From the NCBI GenBank assembly GCA_015485665.1, contig WFTC01000020.1, positions 1 to 63,597 of the forward strand: 63,597 nucleotides of DNA, read 5' to 3'. The first letter of the stretch is position 1. Each line of letters starts with the position of its first letter. The translations under genes were made by a program, and so were the position numbers. The DNA comes from Candidatus Altimarinota bacterium (lineage in GTDB: Bacteria > Patescibacteriota > Gracilibacteria > UBA1369 > 2-02-FULL-48-14). Shown in pieces: positions 9,263 to 17,674 of this stretch. The notes beneath the pieces are model-generated. The model saw nothing but the letters and a program-made list of their open reading frames with translations. It was not told where the DNA came from and did no database searches.

Positions 9263-9295
9263 AAGATAGCATTTATTTAAAAGATTTGCTATAAT
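9263..9295. promoter_or_regulatory. Back-to-back extended -10 promoters (tal operon and LOG gene)
   Basis: On - the reading is TGC-TATCTT (9271-9263), with the -10 ending 24 nt before the tal ATG. On + it is TGC-TATAAT (9287-9295), ending 24 nt before the LOG ATG. Both have the extended -10 TGN and neither has a clear -35. The whole divergent spacer is 81 bp. Confidence 0.55.
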
Positions 9296-9319
9296 GAACA
9301 GAAATTTAAAACAATAAAT

Positions 9320-10009
9320 ATGACCGCTGCAGATTTAAATTTGGAAGAGGAGCTTAGCCACAGGGAGTTTAGGGTGGCTATTTTTGGCTCTGCAAGACCA
9401 AAGGCTGTTGACCCCGTTTATCAAGATACTTACAAGCTTGCAAAAAATATTGCTTCTTTGGGTGTGGATGTGATTACCGGAGGCGGACCGGGACTTATGG
9501 AGGCTGCCAGTTTGGGGCATAGAGATGGAGACAGTGATTCAAGATCACATACTATTGGCATAAACATTAAATTACCATTTGAACAATATGTAAATCCAGG
9601 GGTTGAGATGTCAGATGAGCATGAGCGTTTTTCAACAAGATTGGATGAATTCATGTTGCTTTCATCGGCAGCAATAGTAATGCCGGGTGGTATAGGCACT
9701 GCACTTGAGCTTTTTTATACTTGGCAATTACTTCAAGTAAATCATATTTGCAAAATGCCATTGATTCTTGTTGGAGACATGTGGAAGCACCTTGTGTATT
9801 GGGTGATTGACCATCAACTGAAAAATAAATATGTAAGTCCTGAAGATCTAAACTCTGTGATTTGCGTCTCCAACGTTGATGAAGCATTTGAGGTCGTTAA
9901 AGAGGCAAAACGCATCTTTGACGAAAAAAATCCAGATGATGATTCTTGTATCAATTGGAAGAAATACGGAGAAAAATTCAATAGAGGTTTGGATGAGTCC
10001 TCAAATTAA
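9320..10009 (+). CDS. LOG-family nucleotide phosphoribohydrolase
   Basis: A 229-residue Rossmann protein of the LOG / TIGR00730 family, often misnamed lysine decarboxylase. Characterised members cleave nucleoside monophosphates to base plus ribose 5-phosphate. Motifs are VAIFGSARP near residue 20, TGGGPGLMEAAS near 55 and the family hallmark MPGGIGTALELFYTW near 118-132. The substrate cannot be told from sequence. Ribose 5-phosphate release would fit beside the pentose phosphate genes, but that is inference. The C-terminus is acidic. The gene abuts the stop of the convergent membrane-protein gene with no bases between. Confidence 0.85.
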   Translation: MTAADLNLEEELSHREFRVAIFGSARPKAVDPVYQDTYKLAKNIASLGVDVITGGGPGLMEAASLGHRDGDSDSRSHTIGINIKLPFEQYVNPGVEMSDEHERFSTRLDEFMLLSSAAIVMPGGIGTALELFYTWQLLQVNHICKMPLILVGDMWKHLVYWVIDHQLKNKYVSPEDLNSVICVSNVDEAFEVVKEAKRIFDEKNPDDDSCINWKKYGEKFNRGLDESSN

Positions 10010-10288
10010 TTATTTTTTCTTGGCGACTCGCCTTCTTTTAGCAGTAGTTTTTTTCTTTTCTGCAGGAGTTGGCATAGTGTTTTTATCGCAGCAAGAAGTG
10101 CAAGATCCTCCGAGAATCATCAATTTTACTCCCAAGATAAGCAGCAATACGGGCCAAAGGTAAGACCAAGTTTCTGAGGGAAGTATATCAATCCTTTGAA
10201 GAATTAAGACAGCACCGCTTACGAAAAGCAGAAGACCTGTCCATAATTCATAATCTTGGCATTTCTTTTTGCAGCATGAGGAAAGCAT
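10010..10288 (-). CDS. Small Cys-rich membrane protein (LiaI/DUF5668-like)
   Basis: A 92-residue protein. A cysteine-rich N-terminus (SSCCKKKC) is followed by two predicted membrane helices, about residues 16-32 (WTGLLLFVSGAVLIL) and 42-60 (YLWPVLLLILGVKLMILGG). The latter contains the WPVLLLILG signature of the LiaI/LiaF-type transmembrane region (DUF5668). A CTSCC motif and a strongly basic tail (KKKTTAKRRRVAKKK) follow. The paired cysteines could bind metal or form disulfides. The function is unknown; family relatives sense or respond to envelope stress. It is preferred over the overlapping opposite-strand frame because of this coherent topology. Confidence 0.7.
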   Translation of the reverse strand: MLSSCCKKKCQDYELWTGLLLFVSGAVLILQRIDILPSETWSYLWPVLLLILGVKLMILGGSCTSCCDKNTMPTPAEKKKTTAKRRRVAKKK

Positions 10289-10425
10289 AGGCGTGATGGA
10301 TTAAATAATTTCATCCTCATTATGCAATTAAGCAAGAATTTCGTCCAGAATCTAGACCTAGACAATAATTTGTGATATTATATAAAGACCGTTTTCAACG
10401 GACTTTAGAACTAACCTAAAATAAA

Positions 10426-10989
10426 ATGGCTGACGCACATCTAAATCAATCAATGAGCGGAGGAGTGAATCCCGCCACCACCACAGCACCGGCAAATTCA
10501 TCCAATAAAGAGCCTCTTTCAAATCCCGCAAACCTAAAAATAAATATTCCAGATGATGTTAAAGCTGGATCTTATTCCAATGCTGTTTCCGTAAATGTCA
10601 ATTCAAACGAAGTAGTTGTAGATTTCGGATATTTGCTTCCAAATACGCAAAAACCTGAAATTGAGGTAGTGGCTCGCATTAACTTGAGTATGAAAACAGC
10701 TGAATCTTTCATGAATGTTTTAAAGGGTGCAATGGAAGACTTTAAGAAAAAACAGAATGCGACTCCATCTTTTAATACTCAATCTGATGTTGGGGTAGCA
10801 CCGCCTCAATCCGCAATGCCTCACGCAATGCCAGCTCAGTCAGTATCACCATCAATGCACAAGTCAGCTCAAGTTGAGTCACCACGCAAACCTTCATATG
10901 AAAAGCCTAATGGCATGCAAGCCCAAGCACCTTCTTCAGGGTCTATTCCTCCCATGCCTCCCATGCCTCCCATGCATCAAAATTTATAG
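10426..10989 (+). CDS. DUF3467 family protein with Pro/Met-rich tail
   Basis: A 187-residue cytoplasmic protein. The central part (about residues 40-110) resembles DUF3467: SNAVSVNVNSNEVVVDFGYL, then VVARINLSMKTAESFMNVLKGAME. The family has no assigned function. The N-terminal 35 residues are Asn/Ala/Thr-rich. The last 60 are Pro/Met/Gln-rich and end in three copies of a 9-bp unit that encodes PPM repeats (about 10948-10975), likely disordered. Upstream, TATAAA at 10381-10386 could be the -10, and a small hairpin CCGTT/AACGG (10389-10401) lies in the leader. No operon partner is evident. Confidence 0.75.
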   Translation: MADAHLNQSMSGGVNPATTTAPANSSNKEPLSNPANLKINIPDDVKAGSYSNAVSVNVNSNEVVVDFGYLLPNTQKPEIEVVARINLSMKTAESFMNVLKGAMEDFKKKQNATPSFNTQSDVGVAPPQSAMPHAMPAQSVSPSMHKSAQVESPRKPSYEKPNGMQAQAPSSGSIPPMPPMPPMHQNL

Positions 10990-11017
10990 ATAGCATGGAA
11001 AAATTTGAATATCTTGC

Positions 11018-11046
11018 TTGCCAATAGATGTGATTTAACCTAGATT
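11018..11046 (+). promoter_or_regulatory. Promoter of glyS
   Basis: TTGCCA (11018-11023), 17-bp spacer, TAGATT (11041-11046), ending 22 nt before the ATG at 11069. The leader lacks a Shine-Dalgarno motif. Confidence 0.6.
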
Positions 11047-11068
11047 AGTTTCAAGTAATTTTCTTTGC

Positions 11069-12433
11069 ATGAATTTCATGGATGAAATTGTTGCGCTTTG
11101 CAAGCGACGAGGGTTTATTTATCCTGGCAGTGACATTTACGGAGGATTGGCAAATACATGGGATTACGGACCTTACGGTGTACAACTTAAGAAAAACATA
11201 CTTGATGATTGGTGGAAAACTTTCATTGAAGATAGAGATGACATGATGGGGTTGGATTCCGGCATATTGATGAATCCAAAAGTATGGGAGGCATCGGGTC
11301 ATCTTGGTAATTTTTCCGATCCACTTATGGACTGCAAGTCTTGTAAAAACAGAGTAAGGGCGGATCATTTGATTGAGAAGAGTACGGGAAAGCTTGCAGA
11401 TGGAATGTCAAATGAAGAGCTTTTTGAAGCAATTATTAAGGAAAATATAAAATGCCCATATTGTGGAAAGAGTGAATGGACCAAGCCGCGCGATTTTCAG
11501 ATGATGTTTAAAACTTATCAAGGCGTACTTGAAGATACTGCGTCAGAGATTTATTTAAGACCTGAAACAGCTCAAGGTATTTTTGTGAACTTTAAAAATA
11601 TTCTTGATTCAACGAGAGCAAGAATACCTTTTGGAGTAGGGCAATATGGAAAATCTTTTCGTAATGAAATTACTCCTGGAAATTTTATTTTCAGAACCCG
11701 TGAGTTTGAGCAACTTGAGATTGAATATTTCGTTCATCCGGATGAAGTGGATGAAAAATTTGATGAATGGATAGAATCTTTTAAGATTTGGTTTCACAGC
11801 TTGGGTGTATCTGCATCAAAGTTGAGGCTGCGCTGGCACTCTAAAGAAGAGTTGTCACATTATTCCAGTAAGACAGTTGATTTTGAATATGAGTATCCTT
11901 TCGGTTGGGGTGAGTTAATGGGGATTGCGCATCGTGGAGATTATGATCTTAGTCGTCATATGCAATTTTCAAGTGTGAAAATGCAATATAAAGATCCTGT
12001 TACAAATGAAGCATATATTCCACATACGGTGGAGCCTGCTCTCGGTCTGACCAGAACTTTGTTGATTGTTTTATTGGAGGCATATGAGCAAGAAGATTTG
12101 GGCGATGGCTCTTCACGGACTGTGCTGCACTTGCCGGCAAAATTGGCACCAATTCAGGTAGCTGTTTTCCCTTTGCAAAAAAAATTAAATGACAAAGGTG
12201 CAAAAGAGTTATACGGACAGTTAAAATCTCATTTTCGTGCTGAATATGATGATTCCGGAGCGATAGGTAAGCGTTATAGACGGCAAGATGAAATCGGAAC
12301 ACCTTTTTGTATAACATTTGATTTTGATTCAATTGAAGATGAATCTGTTACGGTGCGTTGCCGTGATACTATGGAGCAAGAGAGGGTAAAGGTGGAAGAT
12401 TTAATTGCTTATCTGAATAAGTCTCTTTCTTAA
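11069..12433 (+). CDS. glyS: Glycyl-tRNA synthetase (dimeric class II type)
   Basis: Charges tRNA-Gly. The 454 residues are the single-chain alpha2 type of archaea, Gram-positives and related bacteria, not the alpha2-beta2 GlyQ/GlyS type. The N-terminus GFIYPGSDIYGGLANTWDYGPYG is diagnostic. A zinc-type insertion follows with CKSCK near 92 and CPYCGKSEW near 131. Class II motif 2 is in FRNEITPGNFIFRTREFEQLEIEY, and motif 3 is near EPALGLTRTLL. The anticodon-binding domain (PIQVAVFPL to the end) is complete. An alternative ATG at 11078 would remove three residues. Confidence 0.96.
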   Translation: MNFMDEIVALCKRRGFIYPGSDIYGGLANTWDYGPYGVQLKKNILDDWWKTFIEDRDDMMGLDSGILMNPKVWEASGHLGNFSDPLMDCKSCKNRVRADHLIEKSTGKLADGMSNEELFEAIIKENIKCPYCGKSEWTKPRDFQMMFKTYQGVLEDTASEIYLRPETAQGIFVNFKNILDSTRARIPFGVGQYGKSFRNEITPGNFIFRTREFEQLEIEYFVHPDEVDEKFDEWIESFKIWFHSLGVSASKLRLRWHSKEELSHYSSKTVDFEYEYPFGWGELMGIAHRGDYDLSRHMQFSSVKMQYKDPVTNEAYIPHTVEPALGLTRTLLIVLLEAYEQEDLGDGSSRTVLHLPAKLAPIQVAVFPLQKKLNDKGAKELYGQLKSHFRAEYDDSGAIGKRYRRQDEIGTPFCITFDFDSIEDESVTVRCRDTMEQERVKVEDLIAYLNKSLS

Positions 12434-12445
12434 AATTTGAAAATC

Positions 12446-12454
12446 TGCTATAAT
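12446..12454 (+). promoter_or_regulatory. Extended -10 promoter for the ATPase-LCP operon
   Basis: TGC-TATAAT (12446-12454) ends 23 nt before the ATG at 12478. The -35 region is weak. It begins 12 nt after the glyS stop. Confidence 0.5.
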
Positions 12455-12477
12455 TGTAAGAATAATTCACTACTGCA

Positions 12478-15132
12478 ATGGCAGATTTTTTTACACAGTT
12501 TAAAGCAGCATTGGAGGAAGCTTGGCTTTACTTTCAGGTAAAAGGAGTGTGGATTTTGCTACTAATACTTGCATTGCCTTTACTTTATAAGTGGAGCTTT
12601 AAGTTTTTAAGGCTTTTTTACTCTTTGAACTCTTCAAAAGAGAGAGTTTATATGAAAATAACCATGCCTCGTCAAGAGTCCCAGAAAGATAAAGAAAAGG
12701 CGACAGATAAAGACTTTCGTGAAAGAATTTCAATTATGGAGCAACTTTACAGGGGTTTGCATGAGATTCGTGAATTGAATTTGGGGAACCGTATTAATGT
12801 TTTCTTTACACAAAGAGATATTGTTACTTTTGAGATTCATGCAAGATTCAAAGAGATAGCATTTTATTGCTCAATCCACCCTTATTACGCTGAAATACTT
12901 GAAAAACAAGTAACTTCTTATTATCCGGATGCAGATATTGAATATACGCGACCTCCTTCTTTACAGAATTATGGGGAAAAGAAGAAAAACTTTGTAAAAT
13001 CGTACTATCTTTATACTAAAAAAGTGGATTGGTATCCGCTTAAAACTTATAAAATAATTGAAAATGATCCTCTCAATGATTATACAAATGTTTTGTCCAA
13101 AATTGAGGATAATGAGCATGCGGTTATACAACTGGCGATAAGACCCAGAAATCCAAAATGGCAGAAGAAAGCGCAATCTTTTGGAACGGCACTTTTTAAA
13201 GGTAAAAAGCCAAAACAGGGAGGTTTTTTCTTGGGATTTTTACGTATTTTCGCATGGATTTTCACTGCACTTATTCAAGGCGTGGAAGCTGCAGATAAAA
13301 TGTCTCCGCCTCCGGGCGCGAATAGCGGAGATTCTTATGTTAGAATGCTGCAAACAGATGAAGAATTGGCAAAGCGAGTGGGAGAAAAAGCCGGCGATGT
13401 TGGCTTTGATACAACGCTTAGAATTTTTGCATCTTCAAATGCAGGTGAAGCAAAATGTGATGAAATTTTGAATGGCTTGCTTGTTGCTTACAATGTTACA
13501 AAAGATGCCGCATCAAATTGGATGCAATCAAGAAGAATTATTATTATTGACACTATTAACAGTAAAATTCAGCAGTGGGCACGCAAGCATGCAATTTTAA
13601 ACTTCCTTGAAAAACAATCCATCTTAGGTCCTCAAGAATTGTCTACTTTGTTTCATTTTCCAACTTCTCGTTACAACTACACGCCTGTAATTAAATGGAT
13701 GTCTTATAAAGTTTTACCTTTGCCTTCAGATGCTGCAGAAGAAGGCATACATCTTGGAGATAATGTTTATAGAGGAGTTAAAAGATCGGTTTATTTCAGG
13801 AGGAAAGACAGGCGCCGTCACCATTATATAATAGGGCAAACCGGAACCGGTAAATCTGCTTATATCAGTTGGATGGCTCGTCAAGATATTTGGAGTGGTG
13901 ATGGAGTTTGCGTGATTGATCCTCATGGCGATTTGATTGAAGACATTCTTCAGTATGTACCTAAAGAAAGAGCAAGAGATGTTATTGTATTTGATCCGGC
14001 GGATCTTGAAAGACCTATGGGGCTAAATATGCTTGAAGCCAAGACGGCTGAACAACAAGATATGGCATCTAGTCAGGCTACTGAAATATTCATAAAAATC
14101 TTTGGAGACGAGATTTTCGGACCTAGAATTCAGCATTATTTCAGAAATGCATGTTTAACTTTGATGGAAGATCCGGATGAGGGCGCAACTCTGCTTGATG
14201 TGCCGAGAATTTTTGTTGACGAGGAATTTATGAAATATAAAGTTTCAAAAGTTAAAAATCCAGTGGTTAGATCTTTTTGGGAGCATGAATATGCAAATAC
14301 AGGAGATAGAGAAAGACAAGAAATGATTCCTTATTTCTCAAGTAAATTCGGACCTTTCATAACAAATTCAATCATGCGCAATACCATAGGGCAGGCAAAG
14401 TCTGCATTTAATGTGCGTGAAGCAATGGATGAGCAAAAAATTCTATTGGTGAATCTTTCCAAGGGTAAATTAGGCACTCTCAACACTCAGCTTCTTGGTC
14501 TTGTTTTAGTTGCTCAGATTCAAATGGCAGCCATGAGCAGAGTGGATACACCTGAAGATGAGCGCAAGGATTTTTATCTTTATGTTGATGAGTTTCAAAA
14601 TTTTGCTACTGATACTTTTTGTTCAATTTTATCTGAGGCGCGTAAGTACAGACTGAGCCTTATTATGGCGCATCAATATATAAACCAATTGGTTGTGAAA
14701 GGTGATACGCAAATTAGAGATGCGGTTTTTGGTAATGTGGGAACTTTACAATCTTTTAAAGTTGGCGCTGAAGATGCCGAATATTTGGCGAAGGAATACG
14801 CTCCTGTACTTTCAGAACAAGATGTAATTGGCATTTCAAACTACAAAGCTTATATAAAATTGAATATCAAAAATGCCACTTCCAGACCTTTTTCACTCCA
14901 CACATTGTGGGATACCTCAAAAGCAAATAAAAAAGTGCGAGATATAATTAAAAAATATTCACGCATGAAATATGGTAGAAAAAGGCTTTTTGTCGAGCAG
15001 GAGATAGCCGCGCGAATAGGTATAGATTTGGAAGACCTTGGCGCGGAGGTAGATCCTGATTACACTGTGAAAGTAAATCCAACGGCATCCACAGCCACGA
15101 CTAAATCCAATATTAACAATGAAGATTCCTGA
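12478..15132 (+). CDS. Membrane-anchored HerA/TraD-like ATPase, copy 1
   Basis: An 884-residue protein with one N-terminal membrane helix (about 24-42, WILLLILALPLLYKW) and a long cytoplasmic region. The ATPase domain resembles type IV secretion coupling proteins and HerA/FtsK-type DNA pumps: Walker A GQTGTGKS (about 452-459), DPHGDLIEDIL just after it, and Walker B-type YVDEFQNF (about 703). No relaxase, VirB or Tra gene is nearby, so conjugation is not supported. The coding end overlaps the LCP gene by 14 bases, implying linked expression. A second copy of the family lies at 47512-49977. The role is unknown; DNA or protein movement across the membrane is the reasonable guess. Confidence 0.85.
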   Translation: MADFFTQFKAALEEAWLYFQVKGVWILLLILALPLLYKWSFKFLRLFYSLNSSKERVYMKITMPRQESQKDKEKATDKDFRERISIMEQLYRGLHEIRELNLGNRINVFFTQRDIVTFEIHARFKEIAFYCSIHPYYAEILEKQVTSYYPDADIEYTRPPSLQNYGEKKKNFVKSYYLYTKKVDWYPLKTYKIIENDPLNDYTNVLSKIEDNEHAVIQLAIRPRNPKWQKKAQSFGTALFKGKKPKQGGFFLGFLRIFAWIFTALIQGVEAADKMSPPPGANSGDSYVRMLQTDEELAKRVGEKAGDVGFDTTLRIFASSNAGEAKCDEILNGLLVAYNVTKDAASNWMQSRRIIIIDTINSKIQQWARKHAILNFLEKQSILGPQELSTLFHFPTSRYNYTPVIKWMSYKVLPLPSDAAEEGIHLGDNVYRGVKRSVYFRRKDRRRHHYIIGQTGTGKSAYISWMARQDIWSGDGVCVIDPHGDLIEDILQYVPKERARDVIVFDPADLERPMGLNMLEAKTAEQQDMASSQATEIFIKIFGDEIFGPRIQHYFRNACLTLMEDPDEGATLLDVPRIFVDEEFMKYKVSKVKNPVVRSFWEHEYANTGDRERQEMIPYFSSKFGPFITNSIMRNTIGQAKSAFNVREAMDEQKILLVNLSKGKLGTLNTQLLGLVLVAQIQMAAMSRVDTPEDERKDFYLYVDEFQNFATDTFCSILSEARKYRLSLIMAHQYINQLVVKGDTQIRDAVFGNVGTLQSFKVGAEDAEYLAKEYAPVLSEQDVIGISNYKAYIKLNIKNATSRPFSLHTLWDTSKANKKVRDIIKKYSRMKYGRKRLFVEQEIAARIGIDLEDLGAEVDPDYTVKVNPTASTATTKSNINNEDS

Positions 15133-16288
15133 TTACAATGTACTTCACATAGGTCCGGAGCATGATGAAATTGACAAGAATATTGCTTTGGGCGTAAAGC
15201 GTGCATACTTGGCACGAATTATTATGGGAATATTATCCGGTTTTGTAATAATTGCCATTATTTTCACTTATCAGGGGGTTAGTCGCTATATTAAGTCAAA
15301 TAATACTTATATCAGCACATTGATAGATGAAGTTGGTCAAGTAAGACAAGATAATCTTATTCTTAGCAATCAAGTGCAGTCTCAAGAGGCGGTACTCCAA
15401 TCTTTGGAGGAAGAATTTTCAACTCTGTTTAAATCTATAGAAGATACAGGTGGAGATATTTCAGGAATTGAGTCTATATTTGGAAGTTTGTTTGCATCAA
15501 AAGAGCAGGACTTGAATTTAAATAATGAAGTTGTACTTGCGGAAGAAGATGACACATTAGATATTTTAATTCTTGGAACCAATGGTATTCAAACGGATAC
15601 CATTATGATTGCAAGTATAAATAAAGAGCTTAAAAAGCTTTCACTGTTTTCAATTCCACGTGATCTTTACATAAACGGAAGGCGTATTAATACTTACTAT
15701 ACATTATACGGAGTTGAGCAGTTAAAGCGCATGGTCAAAGCTGTTACAGGGCTGCAAATTGATAAATATGTTCAAGTGGATTTGACTGGATTTATGGAAG
15801 TGGTGGATATTGTTGGAGCTTTAGAAATTAAGGTAGAAAAAAGTATTTACGATTCATATTATCCCAACGCTTATGGTGGCTATGAACCTTATTATATAGA
15901 AGCCGGCACTTATTTAATGGATGGTCAGGAGGCTTTAAAATATGCTCGTAGCAGAAAGAGCAGCTCTGATTTTGATCGTGCCCTGCGCCAGCAAGTAATA
16001 TTGGAAGCTTTAAAGGAAAAAATATTGCAACTTGGTTCAAGTATGGAAATGAAAGAACTGACAGAGTTATTTCAAGCTGCATTAGCCTATACAAACACAG
16101 ATATCACTTTGTTGGATTTAGTTGGATATTATTATGATTACAGAGGTTTTGAAGTGGAAAGCGGATTTGTATTGAGTACAAGTAATTATCTTTACTCAAT
16201 GATTAATGAATCCGGCGCATATATATTATTGCCAAAGGGTGGGAATTATATAGAAATACAGTCTGTAATAGACGAACTTGTTCATTGA
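15119..16288 (+). CDS. LytR-CpsA-Psr (LCP) family protein
   Basis: Membrane-anchored enzyme of the LCP family. Known members transfer lipid-linked polymers such as teichoic acids or capsule onto peptidoglycan outside the membrane. One transmembrane helix (about 31-53) is followed by a coiled linker (about 60-110). The LCP domain runs from DILILGTNGIQTDTIMI through FSIPRDLYI to YARSRKSSSDFDRALRQQ, with the conserved arginines of the phosphate-binding site. The typical Asp of GxDxR is replaced by Asn (GTNGI). It begins inside the end of the ATPase gene. With CsaB and SLH proteins elsewhere in the window, a wall-linked polymer is likely. Confidence 0.9.
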   Translation: MKIPDYNVLHIGPEHDEIDKNIALGVKRAYLARIIMGILSGFVIIAIIFTYQGVSRYIKSNNTYISTLIDEVGQVRQDNLILSNQVQSQEAVLQSLEEEFSTLFKSIEDTGGDISGIESIFGSLFASKEQDLNLNNEVVLAEEDDTLDILILGTNGIQTDTIMIASINKELKKLSLFSIPRDLYINGRRINTYYTLYGVEQLKRMVKAVTGLQIDKYVQVDLTGFMEVVDIVGALEIKVEKSIYDSYYPNAYGGYEPYYIEAGTYLMDGQEALKYARSRKSSSDFDRALRQQVILEALKEKILQLGSSMEMKELTELFQAALAYTNTDITLLDLVGYYYDYRGFEVESGFVLSTSNYLYSMINESGAYILLPKGGNYIEIQSVIDELVH

Positions 16289-16315
16289 TGAAAGTCTTGT
16301 TAGACTTGCTCGGCA

Positions 16316-16930
16316 ATGATTCAAACAAGACCTTTTATTGTCGTTGATCTGGAGACCACGGGCTTGGAACCGAAGTTGGACAAGATCATAGAGATTGCAG
16401 CTGTAAAAGTTGTTGGCGGAAAGATAGTGGATGAATGGAGCACTTTGCTGAATCCAAAAATTTTCATATCTCAAACAAGTACTGCAATAACTGGAATAAC
16501 AACGGATATGGTGAAAGATGCTCCATTGTTTAGTGAGGTTGCGGAAGATTTTTTGAATTTTATGGGGGAGGAAGCTATCTTTGTGGCACATAATGTTGAT
16601 TTTGATCATTCATTTATAAATGAGCAACTTCAAGCGCATGGCTATGAAGCTCTTTCCCATCCTTATTTATGTACTTATAAATTGGCTAAACAAGTACATC
16701 CGAATCTGTCCAAATATGGATTAGCTTTTTTGGCGGAAAATTTCGGAGTGCAGTTGCTAAAAGCGCACAGAGCTTTACATGATGCAAGAGCTACAGCTGA
16801 ACTGTTCATTAAATTTATTAATGTTTTGGAAAACGGAGGACTGAAATATGTAAAAGATATTCCAGTTATACAAAATATATCTTTGGAATCTCAAGATAAA
16901 ACTGTAGAAGGTCAAATAAGCCTATTCTAG
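16316..16930 (+). CDS. dnaQ: DnaQ-like 3'-5' exonuclease (DEDDh)
   Basis: A 204-residue exonuclease of the DnaQ/PolC epsilon group. The DEDDh motifs are all visible: ExoI VDLETTGLE (Asp10, Glu12), ExoII AHNVDFDHSFI (second Asp, about 100) and ExoIII HRALHDARATAELF (His then Asp, about 150-155). The replicative polymerase dnaE is also in the window and this type of DnaE usually needs a separate proofreader, so it may be the epsilon subunit. The symbol is tentative since bacteria carry several DnaQ relatives. It lies 27 bases after the LCP stop and is probably in that transcript. Confidence 0.85.
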   Translation: MIQTRPFIVVDLETTGLEPKLDKIIEIAAVKVVGGKIVDEWSTLLNPKIFISQTSTAITGITTDMVKDAPLFSEVAEDFLNFMGEEAIFVAHNVDFDHSFINEQLQAHGYEALSHPYLCTYKLAKQVHPNLSKYGLAFLAENFGVQLLKAHRALHDARATAELFIKFINVLENGGLKYVKDIPVIQNISLESQDKTVEGQISLF

Positions 16931-16942
16931 TTCACATAAAAC

Positions 16943-17017
16943 TGGTTGCGGGGGCAGGATTCGAACCTGCGACCTCCGGGTTATGAGCCCGACGAGCTGC
17001 CACTGCTCTACCCCGCG
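16943..17017 (-). tRNA. Initiator tRNA-fMet (CAU)
   Basis: A 75-base cloverleaf with anticodon CAU (16983-16985). Initiator hallmarks are visible: a C1 x A72 mismatch at the top of the acceptor stem and a GGG/CCC run in the anticodon stem. T-loop TTCGAAT is present and CCA is encoded. It is convergent with dnaQ, 12 bases away. Confidence 0.95.
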
Positions 17018-17057
17018 GCAGAACTTTACATAATAAATAGCAAAAGTGCAAACAGGA

Positions 17058-17366
17058 TTATGGCTTAATATTCCCTGTATTGTTTTCTACTCTTTCTAAA
17101 ATTTCTCTGAAACTTAGACCATAGTAGCGCAGAGCATCACATAGTTCTTTCATATTACGCAAGTTATAAATGTGAGGTATAACCATAACTTGACATGCAT
17201 CCTGTGCCTCATATTCTTTTTTAGAGAGCCAAGTTTGTGCTTTGCAGTAAAGACGGAAATACTTTAAAACATATTGCACAGCACGCCTGATATCTTCACA
17301 TTGCTCAGCAAGAAGCTTATCAGAAGCTCTATTTTCCTCTATGAGAGTAATAAGTCTCTGTTCCAT
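17058..17366 (-). CDS. Small helical protein between two tRNA genes, unknown
   Basis: A protein of about 102 residues with mostly helical character (IRRAVQYVLKYFRLYCKAQTWLSKKEYEAQ) and no recognised family. The ATG at 17366 is chosen over a GTG at 17375 because GAGGTG (17378-17373) stands 6 bases upstream, a good Shine-Dalgarno motif. That is unusual here, as the other starts I checked lack one. It lies between the CAU tRNA at 17443 and the initiator tRNA at 16943, all on -, so one transcript could hold all three. Both the RBS and its place between tRNAs are compatible with acquisition by transfer, which remains inference. Confidence 0.6.
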   Translation of the reverse strand: MEQRLITLIEENRASDKLLAEQCEDIRRAVQYVLKYFRLYCKAQTWLSKKEYEAQDACQVMVIPHIYNLRNMKELCDALRYYGLSFREILERVENNTGNIKP

Positions 17367-17442
17367 AATTCGCACCTCATAAATCTATATGGATCATATT
17401 AGTATTATGCAAAAATCACCAATTTAGTCAAGACTATTTTCT

Positions 17443-17519
17443 TGGTAGCAGAGGGCGGACTTGAACCGCCGACCCCAGGCTTATGAGTCCTGTGCTCTAA
17501 CCAGCTGAGCTACTCTGCC
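17443..17519 (-). tRNA. tRNA with CAU anticodon, probably elongator Met
   Basis: A 77-base cloverleaf with encoded CCA and T-loop TTCAAGT. The body resembles bacterial elongator tRNA-Met, including a GGGGTC variable-region segment. The anticodon loop is CTCATAA, so tRNA-Ile with a lysidine-modified CAU cannot be excluded. The anticodon stem has an A x G mismatch next to the loop, and the acceptor stem starts with a G-U pair. Confidence 0.85.
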
Positions 17520-17674
17520 ACATACACTTTGCTGATGCATTTTATGTAAAGCCGGCTTGTATAGCAAGTGATTGTATTACTACAATGCATTTTGAGCATG
17601 TCGTATCTGTAAAAAGGTAGATGGAATTACTTGCCCATACATATCCTTATTCCTGCAAATCAGCCTGACTGTCT

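Noticed and set aside
9876-10163. Open frame on + at the end of the LOG gene
   Set aside because: It overlaps both the LOG gene and the opposite-strand membrane protein; the latter has clear helices and a family-like motif.
12478-16288. Integrative conjugative element or prophage
   Set aside because: The TraD-like ATPase is the only transfer-type gene. No integrase, relaxase, VirB-type or phage structural gene and no flanking att repeats were seen, and neighbours are housekeeping genes.
16290-16305. AAGTCT/AGACTT hairpin between the LCP and dnaQ genes
   Set aside because: The stem is 6 bp and AT-rich with no T-run, and it directly precedes dnaQ, so it is not supported as a terminator.
17520-17674. 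Possible small gene or terminator in the space after the 1476-residue gene
   Set aside because: Only a weak ATCCTTA/TAAGGAT repeat is present, with no T-run and no convincing reading frame.
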